Shown in pieces: positions 1 to 8,396 of a DNA stretch of 64,000 bases (its first letter is position 1; the number at the start of each line of letters is the position of its first letter). The position numbers were made by a program, and so were the translations under genes. The DNA comes from Pseudomonas sp. P8_229. Lineage in GTDB: Bacteria; Pseudomonadota; Gammaproteobacteria; Pseudomonadales; Pseudomonadaceae. The notes under the pieces were generated by a model. It was not told where the DNA came from. It ran no database searches and saw only the letters and a program-made list of their open reading frames with translations. The DNA is taken from the NCBI RefSeq assembly GCF_034008635.1, contig NZ_CP125378.1, positions 3,028,001 to 3,092,000 on the forward strand, given 5' to 3'.

Positions 1-1398
1 GCTGCTGGCCGCGTCATGGCCGAGCGCGTCGATAAAGGCCTTGTCGATCTTCAGGCAATCCACCGGTAGCGTCTGCAGGTAGGCGAGGCTGCAATAGCCG
101 GTGCCGAAGTCATCGATCAGCACCTGATGGCCGACATCGCGCAAGGCTTGCAGGTTCTCCCGCGCCACCACCACGTCGATCAACCCGCGTTCGGTGACTT
201 CGAAGGCAATCTGCCGTGCCGCGACCCGGTGCAGCGTCAGCAGTTTGGCCATGACCTGGCCGATGCGCGGCACCATCACATCGCAAGCGGCGAGGTTGAC
301 CGAGATGTACAACTGCGGATTGGCGCGTAGCACCGGCCCCAGTTGTTCCAGCAACCGTTGCAGGACGAAATCGGTCATCTGGCGGATCTGTCCGGTGTTT
401 TCCGCCATCGGAATGAACAGATCGGGACTGGTCAACGTGCCGTCCGGGCGGCGCCAGCGCAGCAGGGCTTCGGCGCCCACGCAGTTGCGGGTGTCGAGGT
501 CGAAGATCGGCTGATACAGCACCTGCAGCTCGCCGCGACGGATTGCGCCCTGAAGTTCGGCGTCCAGCGACTGGCGCTGGCGCACCAGTAAAAACACGCA
601 GAACCCGCAAAATGCTCCCAGCAGCAGGCAGACCGGCACCATCCACCACCAGACCGTCGAAATGTGCATGCCGCTGCGCGGGGTGATCAGCACCAATTGG
701 TATTCCGGGTTGTTGGTTGGCATGCGGTAGATCAGCCGTGACTGCGTGACTTGCAAGGCTTCACGACTCTTCGGCGGCCAGACTTCGGAGGGTGGCCATG
801 CCTGAGCGATTCCGAGCACCGGAATCGCCCGCTTGCCATGATCCAGCACGACCAGCAGGCTGCTGTCCGGTGGCAGGTCGACCATGTCAGTCAAATGCCC
901 GCGGGAGGTCGCTACGCGGAAATTGCCGCGCCCGAGCATCAGCGCGGCGCGATTCTCATCGGGTTCGGTGGTGGTGTTGAGCCAGTAGCTGTAGGTCGGA
1001 CCTTTGATGTCCGGTGCGCGGACGACCGACAGCCCCTCCTGCCGGGGGCGGTTGGAGCAGATTCGTGTGCCGTCCATGTAGGCCGCCTCATAGACGAAGC
1101 GATAGTTGAAGGTGACCTGTTGCAGGGTGGCGATCATTTCATCATCGCAACTGCGCAACGGCTGCGCTTCAAGGTCATCGAGACTTTCGCGCAATTGCCC
1201 GAACAATTGTTCGAGGCGGGCCAGAAAACGCTCGCCCTGAGCGTTCATCTCCTGGCTTTCATTTTGTTCGATCTGGCGCATGGCGAAGAACATTCCGCCG
1301 GCGATCAACAGCGCAGCACTGAGGACAGCCGCGATCATCGCCAAAAACCAGGGGCGATAAAACCAGCTACGCAGCGTCTCTCGGGTAGCAACCATCAT
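1..1398 (-). CDS. CSS-motif/EAL cyclic-di-GMP phosphodiesterase, 3' end outside window
   Basis: Membrane-bound enzyme expected to hydrolyse c-di-GMP to pGpG. Translating the minus strand gives an N-terminal membrane helix, a periplasmic region with two cysteines (RSCDDE and RICSN) as in CSS-motif sensor domains, a second membrane helix, then an EAL domain with EALLRW, the NLA metal-ligand segment, EVTE, DDFGTGY and LKID. These are the usual catalytic motifs, so the enzyme looks active. In related CSS-EAL proteins the cysteines respond to periplasmic redox state through DSB proteins; dsbA lies 4 kb away, but any link is inference. Two adjacent ATG codons (1398 and 1395) are possible starts; neither has a strong ribosome site. 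The C-terminus lies beyond base 1. Confidence 0.88.
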   Translation of the reverse strand, partial: MMVATRETLRSWFYRPWFLAMIAAVLSAALLIAGGMFFAMRQIEQNESQEMNAQGERFLARLEQLFGQLRESLDDLEAQPLRSCDDEMIATLQQVTFNYRFVYEAAYMDGTRICSNRPRQEGLSVVRAPDIKGPTYSYWLNTTTEPDENRAALMLGRGNFRVATSRGHLTDMVDLPPDSSLLVVLDHGKRAIPVLGIAQAWPPSEVWPPKSREALQVTQSRLIYRMPTNNPEYQLVLITPRSGMHISTVWWWMVPVCLLLGAFCGFCVFLLVRQRQSLDAELQGAIRRGELQVLYQPIFDLDTRNCVGAEALLRWRRPDGTLTSPDLFIPMAENTGQIRQMTDFVLQRLLEQLGPVLRANPQLYISVNLAACDVMVPRIGQVMAKLLTLHRVAARQIAFEVTERGLIDVVVARENLQALRDVGHQVLIDDFGTGYCSLAYLQTLPVDCLKIDKAFIDALGHDAASS

Positions 1399-1471
1399 GG
1401 AATATCCGAAGAATTACCAATGAGTTATAGCTGCTGATTGCGATTTCGCCCTGACCGTCGGGCGGGCGTCA

Positions 1472-2251
1472 TTATTTTGTCTGGTTGAGTACCAGCAACA
1501 ACGCCGCTGTTTGCGCATCCGGCGTGCCGTCGAAGCGCGAAGGGCGGAAGTGCATCTGGAAGGCCGCCAGTACGTGGCGGGTTGCGACGTCCAGTTCGCC
1601 GGTTTGCGGGGTGTCGTAACCGACGCGCGCCAGTTGCGCCTGGAACCAACTGATGCTCGGCAGCTCGGCGTCGAACTGCGCTTGCTGACGCGCCGCCGCT
1701 TGTTCATTGGGCCATACGCCCAGGCCTTCGGCGGCCAGGCGCTTCCACGGGAACAATGGGCCTGGGTCGAGTTTGCGCAGCGGCGCGATGTCGCTGTGGC
1801 CGATGATATGGCGCGGGCTGATGCCCTGGCGTTTGCTGATGTCCTTGAGCAGCACGATCAGCGATTGAATCTGCGCTTCGCTGTACGGGTACCACAAGCG
1901 GCCGGTCGGCGTGTCCTTGAAGCCCGGGTTGACGATTTCGATGCCGATCGAGCTGGAGTTGAGCCAGGTCCGGCCCTGCCATTGGCTTTCTCCGGCGTGC
2001 CAGGCGCGCTGGTTTTCCTCCATCAGTTTGTAGATGGTACCGCTCTTGTCGTCGCCGATCAGGTAATGGCTGCTGACTTCGCCGTGAGTCAGCAATTGCA
2101 GCGAACGTGCGAGCGACGCCGAGGTGTAGTGCACGATCACGAACTGGACGCGGCTGTCGTGATTGGCCGAAGGATGGCTGGTGTCGTAACGCGGGCCGCT
2201 GGCACAACCGGCCAGGACGAGCAGCGACGCGAGGAGGGCAAAAAATTTCAT
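1472..2251 (-). CDS. ampDh2: N-acetylmuramoyl-L-alanine amidase lipoprotein (AmpDh2-type)
   Basis: Zinc amidase that cleaves the amide bond between N-acetylmuramic acid and the stem peptide in murein turnover. The 259-residue protein starts with a lipoprotein signal ending LAGC (Cys16), so it is probably anchored to the outer membrane facing the periplasm. An Amidase_2 domain follows with probable zinc ligands His41 (VHYT), His152 (GHSD) and Asp162 (KLDPG). The last 60 residues look like a peptidoglycan-binding domain. An upstream in-frame start would add 23 residues without a signal peptide; ATG 2251, placing the lipobox at residue 16, is preferred. In PAO1 the amidase ampDh2 also lies close to the diguanylate cyclase and endonuclease genes seen next here, which supports the name. 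Confidence 0.88.
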   Translation of the reverse strand: MKFFALLASLLVLAGCASGPRYDTSHPSANHDSRVQFVIVHYTSASLARSLQLLTHGEVSSHYLIGDDKSGTIYKLMEENQRAWHAGESQWQGRTWLNSSSIGIEIVNPGFKDTPTGRLWYPYSEAQIQSLIVLLKDISKRQGISPRHIIGHSDIAPLRKLDPGPLFPWKRLAAEGLGVWPNEQAAARQQAQFDAELPSISWFQAQLARVGYDTPQTGELDVATRHVLAAFQMHFRPSRFDGTPDAQTAALLLVLNQTK

Positions 2252-2351
2252 GGCAGAAGGCAGTACACGCAAGACAATAATGCAACAGTGTAACGTACTG
2301 CCTTGCGTATCGACGGCCAACGGGCTGATTTAAACAAAATGGAACAATTGC

Positions 2352-4460
2352 TCAGCCCAGCTCGATTCGGTTGCGTCCGGCATTTTTCGCCCGGTACAGC
2401 GCCTGATCGGCTCTTTTGAGCACCAGATCACTGTGTTCTCCCGCACGGAATGACGCCAGGCCCATGGAAATGGTGATCGTCACCCGTTCACCCTTGAAGT
2501 GAAATGGGCAGGCTTCGATTGCTGCGCGCAGGGTCTCCAGCAGTTTGGCGCCTACGGCAGAGGGGGTGGCCGGCAGCAGCAAGACGAATTCCTCACCGCC
2601 AAAGCGGGCAATGAAATCCGCGCCGCGCAGGCGTTTGCGCAACACCGTGGCGATGATCTTCAACACCTTGTCGCCGGCCAGATGGCCGTAGTTGTCGTTG
2701 ATCCGCTTGAAGTGATCGAGGTCGAGCATCGCCAGGCTCAAGGTGTTGCCATGCTGCTGCCACTGCTTGATCTCGTGTTCGAGCCGTTCGCTCCACGCGG
2801 CGCGGTTGGGCAAACCGGTGAGCGGGTCGATCAAGGCTTTCTGGCGTTGTTCTTCCAGATGTTCCCGAAAGCCCAGGGCTTCCTGCTCCATGTGCGCCAC
2901 ACGCTCGGCCAGTCCCTTGAGGCGCGCCGCCACTTCCTGCTCGCGGGCGTCGCGTTGCTTCTGGTGCTGGTCCATGGTGCCGAGCAGGCCTTCGAGGTGG
3001 TTCTCCAGCACTTGCTTGAGGTCATCCAGATCAGCCGCTTCCTGCACGCTGGTCTGCAAGCCGTCGACCTGCTCGCGGATCTGCGTGTCCATCGCCCGGG
3101 CCGCCGAGCTGTTGTCGGCGTGGCCCTCGCTGGCGGCCTGCAGATTGCTCTGGAACGCTTCGAGGCGCTCGTTGAGCTGTTGCAGATAGGCTTCGAATTC
3201 GTGCTGGCCGCTGTCGGTGATTGCCAGCATCAACGTCGCAAGATCGTCGAGAATCGGCAGCAGTTCGTACCAGTTCAGGCCATTTTTCAACCGATCGCGC
3301 ATTGCCTCGGCCTGCGGGCGATGGCGCTCGGGTAAGGTCAGATCGTCGAGCAACCCGATCAGCGTGTCTTCGATATGTTTGGCCACCGAGCTGTAAGACG
3401 GCTCCGGCGAGTCAGGCAGGGCGTAGAGGATATCCTGCTCGGATTGCTCCGGATCAATGGCGGCCAGTGCCTGGGCGATGGGCTCGGGCAGGGGCAGACT
3501 GTCGAGGAGCAGAGGTGTGGGGACCGGGTTATCTCCGGGGTGGATCAACTCGTCAGGATTGATCGCAGTCGCAGTGACTGGCGGTGCGATCGGGGCGGCT
3601 GGTGCTTCGGGTTCGGCTTCCGGCTCGGGTCCCGAAAGTGTGGGGGCGGCCACAGGTTGGGTGACCGTCTCGAGCGCAATGACCGGCGGTATGAAAGAAA
3701 CCACGGGCGGTTCCGCCTGAGCGGGTACGGCTGGTGCGGCTGGCACCTGGTGAGGCGTAGCCTCAGGTATTTGTGCGACGGGGGCTGGCTGTTTCGGTAC
3801 GGGCGGAGTCGGCTCGACGAGTGCTGCCTGCACAGGTTCGGGCGCCGGATGTTCAGCGCCGGGTGGCGTTGGCACAGGTGCTTGAGGCTGATCCGCTACC
3901 GGCGGCGGTTCTTGCGTTGCGGGAGTCTCTTCACTGTCGCGACTGCCGAACAAGCGCTGCAGAAAGCCTGGGCGATCTGGTTCTGCGGGCGTTTCCAGCT
4001 GGTTCAACGCCTTGCCCTGCAAACCACTGAGCTCGCTCAGCAGCAGCGGCATCTCCCGCGCCTGTCCGACCCGGCTGTCGAGCTGCTTGGCGAACTTCTT
4101 CAGCGGTTGCGCGACTTCCCGAGGTAGCGGCAGGGCTTGCAGTTGGCTAACCAGTGCGGTCAGTGCGGTGCTGACCTGATCGATTCGGGTTTCGCGGCGC
4201 TGCTCGGAGTCGAGCACGGCTTTTTCCAGGCGTGGCAGCAGGGCGGCGAGGCCGGCGTCCATATCGTCGGTGCGCACCACGTCGCGCATCTCTTTCATGC
4301 ACTGGTCAACGACTTTGTCGGTGCCTTCGGCCGCCAGAGTGCTGCGCACCAGGCCGCGCCGCAGCAAGTCGAGCCTGGCGGCCCAGCGACGTTCGAGCTT
4401 GTCCTGTTGTTCGATGCTTTTGAGGTACTTTTCTTTCCAGCGCTGGGCTTCGTCGCTCAT
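2352..4460 (-). CDS. GGDEF diguanylate cyclase (DgcH-like)
   Basis: Expected to make c-di-GMP from two GTP. The 702-residue protein has no obvious membrane helix. It has a helical N-terminal part, a Pro/Ala/Glu-rich low-complexity stretch (about residues 175-300), a helical middle domain with a coiled-coil-like segment (about 430-530), and a C-terminal GGDEF domain. The active-site motif is GGEEF, preceded five residues upstream by RGAD, which fits the RxxD product-inhibition site. Its ATG overlaps the TGA of the upstream endonuclease/phosphatase gene (ATGA), so the two are probably translated in tandem. Gene order matches PAO1 PA5487 (DgcH); the symbol is left blank because the assignment is by position and domain only. 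Confidence 0.88.
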   Translation of the reverse strand: MSDEAQRWKEKYLKSIEQQDKLERRWAARLDLLRRGLVRSTLAAEGTDKVVDQCMKEMRDVVRTDDMDAGLAALLPRLEKAVLDSEQRRETRIDQVSTALTALVSQLQALPLPREVAQPLKKFAKQLDSRVGQAREMPLLLSELSGLQGKALNQLETPAEPDRPGFLQRLFGSRDSEETPATQEPPPVADQPQAPVPTPPGAEHPAPEPVQAALVEPTPPVPKQPAPVAQIPEATPHQVPAAPAVPAQAEPPVVSFIPPVIALETVTQPVAAPTLSGPEPEAEPEAPAAPIAPPVTATAINPDELIHPGDNPVPTPLLLDSLPLPEPIAQALAAIDPEQSEQDILYALPDSPEPSYSSVAKHIEDTLIGLLDDLTLPERHRPQAEAMRDRLKNGLNWYELLPILDDLATLMLAITDSGQHEFEAYLQQLNERLEAFQSNLQAASEGHADNSSAARAMDTQIREQVDGLQTSVQEAADLDDLKQVLENHLEGLLGTMDQHQKQRDAREQEVAARLKGLAERVAHMEQEALGFREHLEEQRQKALIDPLTGLPNRAAWSERLEHEIKQWQQHGNTLSLAMLDLDHFKRINDNYGHLAGDKVLKIIATVLRKRLRGADFIARFGGEEFVLLLPATPSAVGAKLLETLRAAIEACPFHFKGERVTITISMGLASFRAGEHSDLVLKRADQALYRAKNAGRNRIELG

Positions 4461-5335
4461 TCAGGGGTTCCGCGAGGGGCAGGACTCAACGCGGGCAATG
4501 CATCGGCCGTGAGCGAACCCGGCAGACGAATCTCTACCGCGACCGGCAGGTGATCGGAAATCGGTTGCGCCAGCACTTCGACCTTTTCCAGGGTCAGGGT
4601 CGGGCTGAGCAGAATATGATCAAGGCAACGCTGCGGGCGCCAGCTAGGGAAGGTCGCTTCCAGCTGCGGGGCCAGCAGGCCGAGATCGCGTAACGGTGAC
4701 TGTTGTAGCAGATCGCTGGCATGGGTGTTCATGTCGCCCATCAATACCTGGTGCTTGTAGCCACTGATCAGGTCTCGAATGTAGGCCAGTTGCAGGCTGC
4801 GCACCCGGGCGCCGAGGGCCAGGTGCATCATCACCACCACCAGCGCTTCCGGGCCTTCGCCGAAGCGCAGAAGGATGGCGCCGCGACCTTTCGGGCCGGG
4901 CAGCGGATGGTCTTCGATCGCCCACGGCTTCAGGCGACTGAGCACGCCATTGCTGTGCTGGGCCAGTCGGCCGAGGTTGCGATTGAGTTGTTGATACCAG
5001 TAGGGGAAGGCGCCGAGGTGCGCCAGGTGTTCGACCTGATTGACGTAGCCCGAGCGCAGGCTGCCGCCATCGGCTTCCTGCAAGGCGACCAGATCGAAGT
5101 CGCCAAGCAGATCGCCGATCTTTTGCAGATTGCCTGAGCGCCCGGTGTGCGGCAGCAGGTGCTGCCAGCTGCGGGTCAGGTAATGTCGATAGCGCTCGGT
5201 GCTGATGCCGACCTGGATGTTGAAGCTGAGCAAGCGCAGACGATGGTCTGCGGGCAGGCCCGTGGACTCCAGGTGATGCTCGTTGACCTGCGGATCATGC
5301 AGGCCAACGATGCGTTCGGTTCCCCAGCGGCGCAT
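4457..5335 (-). CDS. Endonuclease/exonuclease/phosphatase family protein
   Basis: A 292-residue member of the EEP (DNase I-like) superfamily, metal-dependent hydrolases of phosphodiesters or phosphate esters. Visible motifs in order: LSFNIQVG near the N-terminus, LVALQEAD (metal-binding Glu), MMHLALG, GDMNTHASDL, and SDHLPV near the C-terminus (catalytic Asp-His). There is no signal peptide, so it should be cytoplasmic. Substrate cannot be told from sequence. It ends in a 4-base overlap with the diguanylate cyclase start and begins 14 bases before the dsbA stop codon side, giving a compact minus-strand cluster. Confidence 0.85.
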   Translation of the reverse strand: MRRWGTERIVGLHDPQVNEHHLESTGLPADHRLRLLSFNIQVGISTERYRHYLTRSWQHLLPHTGRSGNLQKIGDLLGDFDLVALQEADGGSLRSGYVNQVEHLAHLGAFPYWYQQLNRNLGRLAQHSNGVLSRLKPWAIEDHPLPGPKGRGAILLRFGEGPEALVVVMMHLALGARVRSLQLAYIRDLISGYKHQVLMGDMNTHASDLLQQSPLRDLGLLAPQLEATFPSWRPQRCLDHILLSPTLTLEKVEVLAQPISDHLPVAVEIRLPGSLTADALPALSPAPRGTPE

Positions 5336-5349
5336 GGCGATGACCGCGC

Positions 5350-5991
5350 TTAGTTGGCAGCTGCCTTGTTGGCCGCTCGCTCTTTGGCGACCAAGTCGTC
5401 AGCCAGTTTCAACGCTTGCTCGGCGCCACCGGCAGAGCCGATGTCGAAGCGGTACTTGCCGTTGACGATCATGGTTGGCACGCCAGTGATTTCATACTTC
5501 TTGGCCAGTTCGCGAGCTTTTACGATCTGGCCCTTGATGGCGAACGAGTCGAAGGTGGCGAGGAACTTGTCCTTGTCCACGCCCTGGGTGGCGAGGAAGT
5601 CAGCCATGTCGTTCTTGTCGGTCAGCTTCTTGTGTTCTTTCTGGATCGCGTTGAATACCGCCGCGTGAACCTTGTGCTCGACACCCATCGCTTCCAGAGT
5701 CAGGAACATCTGGCCGTGAGCGTCCCACGGGCCGCCAAACATGGCTGGAATGCGCACGAAGTTGACGTCGGACGGCAGTTTTTCAACCCAAGGGTTGATC
5801 ACCGGTTCAAAGGCGAAGCAGTGCGGGCAGCCGTACCAGAACAACTCGACCACTTCGATCTTGCCAGGCTCTGCCACCGGCACCGGGTTGGCCAGCTCGA
5901 CGTAAGGGGCGGCCGGTGCTTCGGCGGCCTGGGCGGTCACGCCGAACAGGCTGGCAGCGACGAGAGCGGCGCTGATGATCAGATTACGCAT
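5350..5991 (-). CDS. dsbA: Thiol:disulfide interchange protein DsbA
   Basis: Periplasmic oxidase that introduces disulfide bonds into exported proteins and is reoxidised by DsbB. The 213-residue protein has a Sec signal peptide of about 22 residues (cleavage after AQA), a thioredoxin fold with the DsbA-type active site CPHC (Cys55 and Cys58) after FWYG, a helical insertion, and the cis-proline loop TGVPT. Length is typical of Pseudomonas DsbA. It lies between cytochrome c4 and the EEP hydrolase, as in other pseudomonads. Confidence 0.96.
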   Translation of the reverse strand: MRNLIISAALVAASLFGVTAQAAEAPAAPYVELANPVPVAEPGKIEVVELFWYGCPHCFAFEPVINPWVEKLPSDVNFVRIPAMFGGPWDAHGQMFLTLEAMGVEHKVHAAVFNAIQKEHKKLTDKNDMADFLATQGVDKDKFLATFDSFAIKGQIVKARELAKKYEITGVPTMIVNGKYRFDIGSAGGAEQALKLADDLVAKERAANKAAAN

Positions 5992-6085
5992 GCTTTACTC
6001 CTGGACAATTTGGGTCGCCTCGCGCGACCTGTTTTCAGACAGATCCTGGCGGGCATGAGTTCTGTAGTGTAACGGCAGCGGCCAC

Positions 6086-6114
6086 AAAAAAGGGCGGCCA
6101 AAGCCACCCTTTTT
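6086..6114 (-). terminator. Rho-independent terminator of the cytochrome c4 gene
   Basis: Read on the minus strand: GGGTGGC, loop TTTG, GCCGCCC, then six T residues. It lies 65 bases past the cytochrome c4 stop and before dsbA, so dsbA probably has its own promoter in the remaining gap. Confidence 0.8.
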
Positions 6115-6178
6115 ATACTTGCTGCGACGGATTAATCGAGCGTTAACGTTGCGCGAGATCTATCGCTGCCAAATGCTC

Positions 6179-6790
6179 TTAGTGCAGACCTTGAATGTAG
6201 CTGGAGACGGCAGCGATGTCTTCGTCGCTCAGGCGTTTGGCGATGGTCTGCATGGTCATGGTGTCGCCGTCGTTGGTGCGGCCGCCTTCTTCCTTGCGGA
6301 AATCGGTCAACTGCTTGGTGATGTATTGAGCGTGCTGGCCACCCAGATGCGGGAAGCCGGCAGCGGCATTACCCGCGCCATTCGGCGAGTGGCAGCCGGT
6401 GCAGGCTGGAAGGCCCTTGGCCAGATTACCGCCGCGGAACAGGGCTTCACCGCGAGCGACGATCTTCGGATCAGCGGCGCCGACACTGCCTTTCTGGCTG
6501 GCAAAGTACGCCGCGATGTCGGAAAGATCCTGATCGCTCAGGTTGGTCAGCAGGCCCGTCATTTCCAGAACGGTGCGCTTGCCCGACTTGATGTCGTGCA
6601 GTTGCTTGGTCAGGTAGCGTTCACCCTGGCCGGCCAGTTTCGGAAAGTTTGGTGCCATGCTGTTCCCGTCCGGGCCATGGCAGGCTCCGCATACGGCAGC
6701 TTTTGCCTGGCCGGCGGTGGCATCACCGGCAGCATGGGCGAAGCCTGAGATTCCCACGGTCAACAGCAGACTCACGATCAATTTGTTCAT
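6179..6790 (-). CDS. Cytochrome c4 (dihaem)
   Basis: Dihaem c-type cytochrome of the periplasm, an electron donor to terminal oxidases. The 203-residue precursor has a 20-residue signal peptide (cleavage after AHA). It then holds two similar domains, each with one CxxCH: CGACH (Cys34-His38) and CTGCH (Cys130-His134). Methionine residues suitable as sixth ligands are present in both halves. The length is normal. It is followed by its own terminator and preceded by a c5-like monohaem cytochrome in the same direction. Confidence 0.95.
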   Translation of the reverse strand: MNKLIVSLLLTVGISGFAHAAGDATAGQAKAAVCGACHGPDGNSMAPNFPKLAGQGERYLTKQLHDIKSGKRTVLEMTGLLTNLSDQDLSDIAAYFASQKGSVGAADPKIVARGEALFRGGNLAKGLPACTGCHSPNGAGNAAAGFPHLGGQHAQYITKQLTDFRKEEGGRTNDGDTMTMQTIAKRLSDEDIAAVSSYIQGLH

Positions 6791-6822
6791 CAGCTAATCC
6801 AACTACGGCTAAGGGTTAAGAG

Positions 6823-7128
6823 TTATGGACCGGGTTTACTCTCGCTCATCCAAAGGATGATGGCCTGGTAATCCTCGGCACTGCAGTCCATGCACAAACC
6901 ACGCGGCGGCATCGCCTTGAAACCCTGGGTCACGTGTTGCACCAGCGTCTCCATACCTTTCGCCAACCTCGGCGTCCAAGCTTCCTGATCGCCTCTTTCG
7001 GGCGCCATGGGTAGTTGGCCGGAATGACAGGCACCACAAACACGGTTGTACACGGCTTCCGGTTCCTGTGTAGCCTGTGCGCTGTAAAGCGGTATCAGGA
7101 CTCCGGCAGCCAGCAGCCATTTCGTCAT
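6823..7128 (-). CDS. c5-type monohaem cytochrome
   Basis: A 101-residue precursor with a signal peptide (cleavage near SAQA) and one haem site CGACH (Cys31-His35). A second cysteine pair, GLCMDC (Cys79 and Cys82), lies in the C-terminal part; cytochromes c5 and c555 have a disulfide there. KAMPPRG supplies the probable axial methionine. It ends 32 bases before the cytochrome c4 gene and is probably co-transcribed with it. It should carry electrons in the periplasm; its partners cannot be read from sequence. Confidence 0.88.
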   Translation of the reverse strand: MTKWLLAAGVLIPLYSAQATQEPEAVYNRVCGACHSGQLPMAPERGDQEAWTPRLAKGMETLVQHVTQGFKAMPPRGLCMDCSAEDYQAIILWMSESKPGP

Positions 7129-7319
7129 AAAACGACCTTTTCAGGGTTGAGAGCGTTCTGCGTTCTGATGCGCAATCAAGGTCTTTGGCTCTCGTGAACT
7201 TCATCCTTCGCTGGGACAAAGCACACACAAAATCTGCGGCATTATATACTGGCGTCACTGAAACGGAAGCGACACCGCGTTCCGCGCCCAATCCCGGCGC
7301 CGCCCACATCGGAAATCCC

Positions 7320-7970
7320 ATGCAACTCAAGAATCCCATCCTCGGCCTGTGCCAACAGTCCACGTTCATGCTCAGTGCCGCCAAAGTCGATCAATGCCCT
7401 GACGACGAAGGCTTCGAAGTGGCGTTCGCCGGTCGTTCCAACGCCGGTAAATCCAGCGCACTGAACACCCTGACTCACGCCAGCCTGGCGCGAACCTCGA
7501 AAACCCCGGGTCGCACACAGCTGTTGAACTTCTTCAAGCTAGACGAAGATCGTCGTCTGGTCGACCTGCCGGGCTACGGTTACGCAAAAGTACCGATCCC
7601 GCTGAAGATGCACTGGCAGCGTCACCTTGAGGCTTACCTTGGTGGCCGCGAGAGTTTGAAGGGTTTGATTCTGATGATGGACATCCGTCATCCAATGACC
7701 GACTTCGACCTGCTGATGCTCGACTGGGCCGTTGCCGCCGGCATGCCGATGCACATTCTGCTGACCAAGGCCGACAAGCTGACCTACGGCGCAGCCAAGA
7801 ACACGCTGCTTAAGGTGCAGTCGGAAATTCGCAAGGGCTGGGGTGATCTGGTCACCATCCAACTGTTCTCGGCGCCAAAACGCCTGGGCCTGGAAGAGGC
7901 CTACACTGTGCTGGCAGGCTGGATGGAACTGGCAGGCAAAGGCACGGAAGTGCCGGCAGAGGCAGAGTAA
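7320..7970 (+). CDS. engB: Ribosome biogenesis GTPase EngB (YihA/YsxC)
   Basis: GTPase needed for assembly of the large ribosomal subunit. The 216-residue protein carries the G1 P-loop GRSNAGKS (residues 38-45), TPGRTQ (G2), [10 protein letters not shown] (G3), TKAD (G4) and FSAPKRLG (G5). An upstream in-frame ATG at 7185 would add 45 residues that do not resemble the family, and MQLKNP at 7320 matches the usual EngB N-terminus. It is divergent from the cytochrome c5-like gene. The same engB-sRNA-polA arrangement occurs in enterobacteria (spf) and P. aeruginosa (ersA). Confidence 0.94.
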   Translation: MQLKNPILGLCQQSTFMLSAAKVDQCPDDEGFEVAFAGRSNAGKSSALNTLTHASLARTSKTPGRTQLLNFFKLDEDRRLVDLPGYGYAKVPIPLKMHWQRHLEAYLGGRESLKGLILMMDIRHPMTDFDLLMLDWAVAAGMPMHILLTKADKLTYGAAKNTLLKVQSEIRKGWGDLVTIQLFSAPKRLGLEEAYTVLAGWMELAGKGTEVPAEAE

Positions 7971-8121
7971 GGGGATTTCAAAACTGTCTGTGGTGCTGTC
8001 AGGCAAGGCAAAAGTGCGGTTAAAAAAGGCCGGGGGTCGCGCTCGACTTTAGGGGCCCTAAATGAGCATTTTTAACTGCGCTTTTAACGCAGTCTGGCGG
8101 CACCACAGCCAGTTTTGAGGC

Positions 8122-8254
8122 AAAAAAAAGCCCCGGACTTCATATGGGGAGGGAGAAGTTCCGGGGTTTAAGTTCCGAACCGCTAGGGCGGGGTTCAGAT
8201 ATCTGCCAACACTTAACACAACATAGGAGCATCGAAGGGCTTCACCAGCCATTC
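8122..8254 (-). ncRNA. ersA: ErsA-like small regulatory RNA (predicted)
   Basis: The engB-polA gap holds a probable sRNA transcribed on the minus strand. Its 3' end is a strong intrinsic terminator: CCCCGGA(A)CTT pairs with AAGTCCGGGG, followed by eight T residues ending at 8122. The hairpin loop is C-rich (CTCCCTCCCC), a form suited to pairing with Shine-Dalgarno sequences. A sigma-22-like promoter lies upstream and places the 5' end near 8254, giving about 133 nt. The P. aeruginosa envelope-stress sRNA ErsA is about that length, sits in the same gap and depends on sigma-22. Identity is inferred from position, size and promoter, not alignment. The exact 5' end is uncertain. Confidence 0.72.
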
Positions 8255-8260
8255 AGTATC

Positions 8261-8288
8261 TCTGAGTAGTGAGCTGTCAGATTAGTTC
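8261..8288 (-). promoter_or_regulatory. Sigma-22 (AlgU/RpoE)-like promoter of the sRNA
   Basis: On the minus strand, GAACTA at 8288-8283, a 17-base spacer, and TCAGA at 8265-8261. The AlgU consensus is GAACTT-N16/17-TCTGA, so each box has one mismatch. A start 7 bases further gives a transcript ending exactly on the terminator T-run. Confidence 0.55.
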
Positions 8289-8396
8289 AGATTTTTTTCA
8301 AAAAGCTTTGGAATAATTTCAAGCGCGTTTCGAAATAAGCACATTTCTGCTGTTTGCCGCGACCCCATGTCACGGCAAACGGCCGGGCCAGACGCC

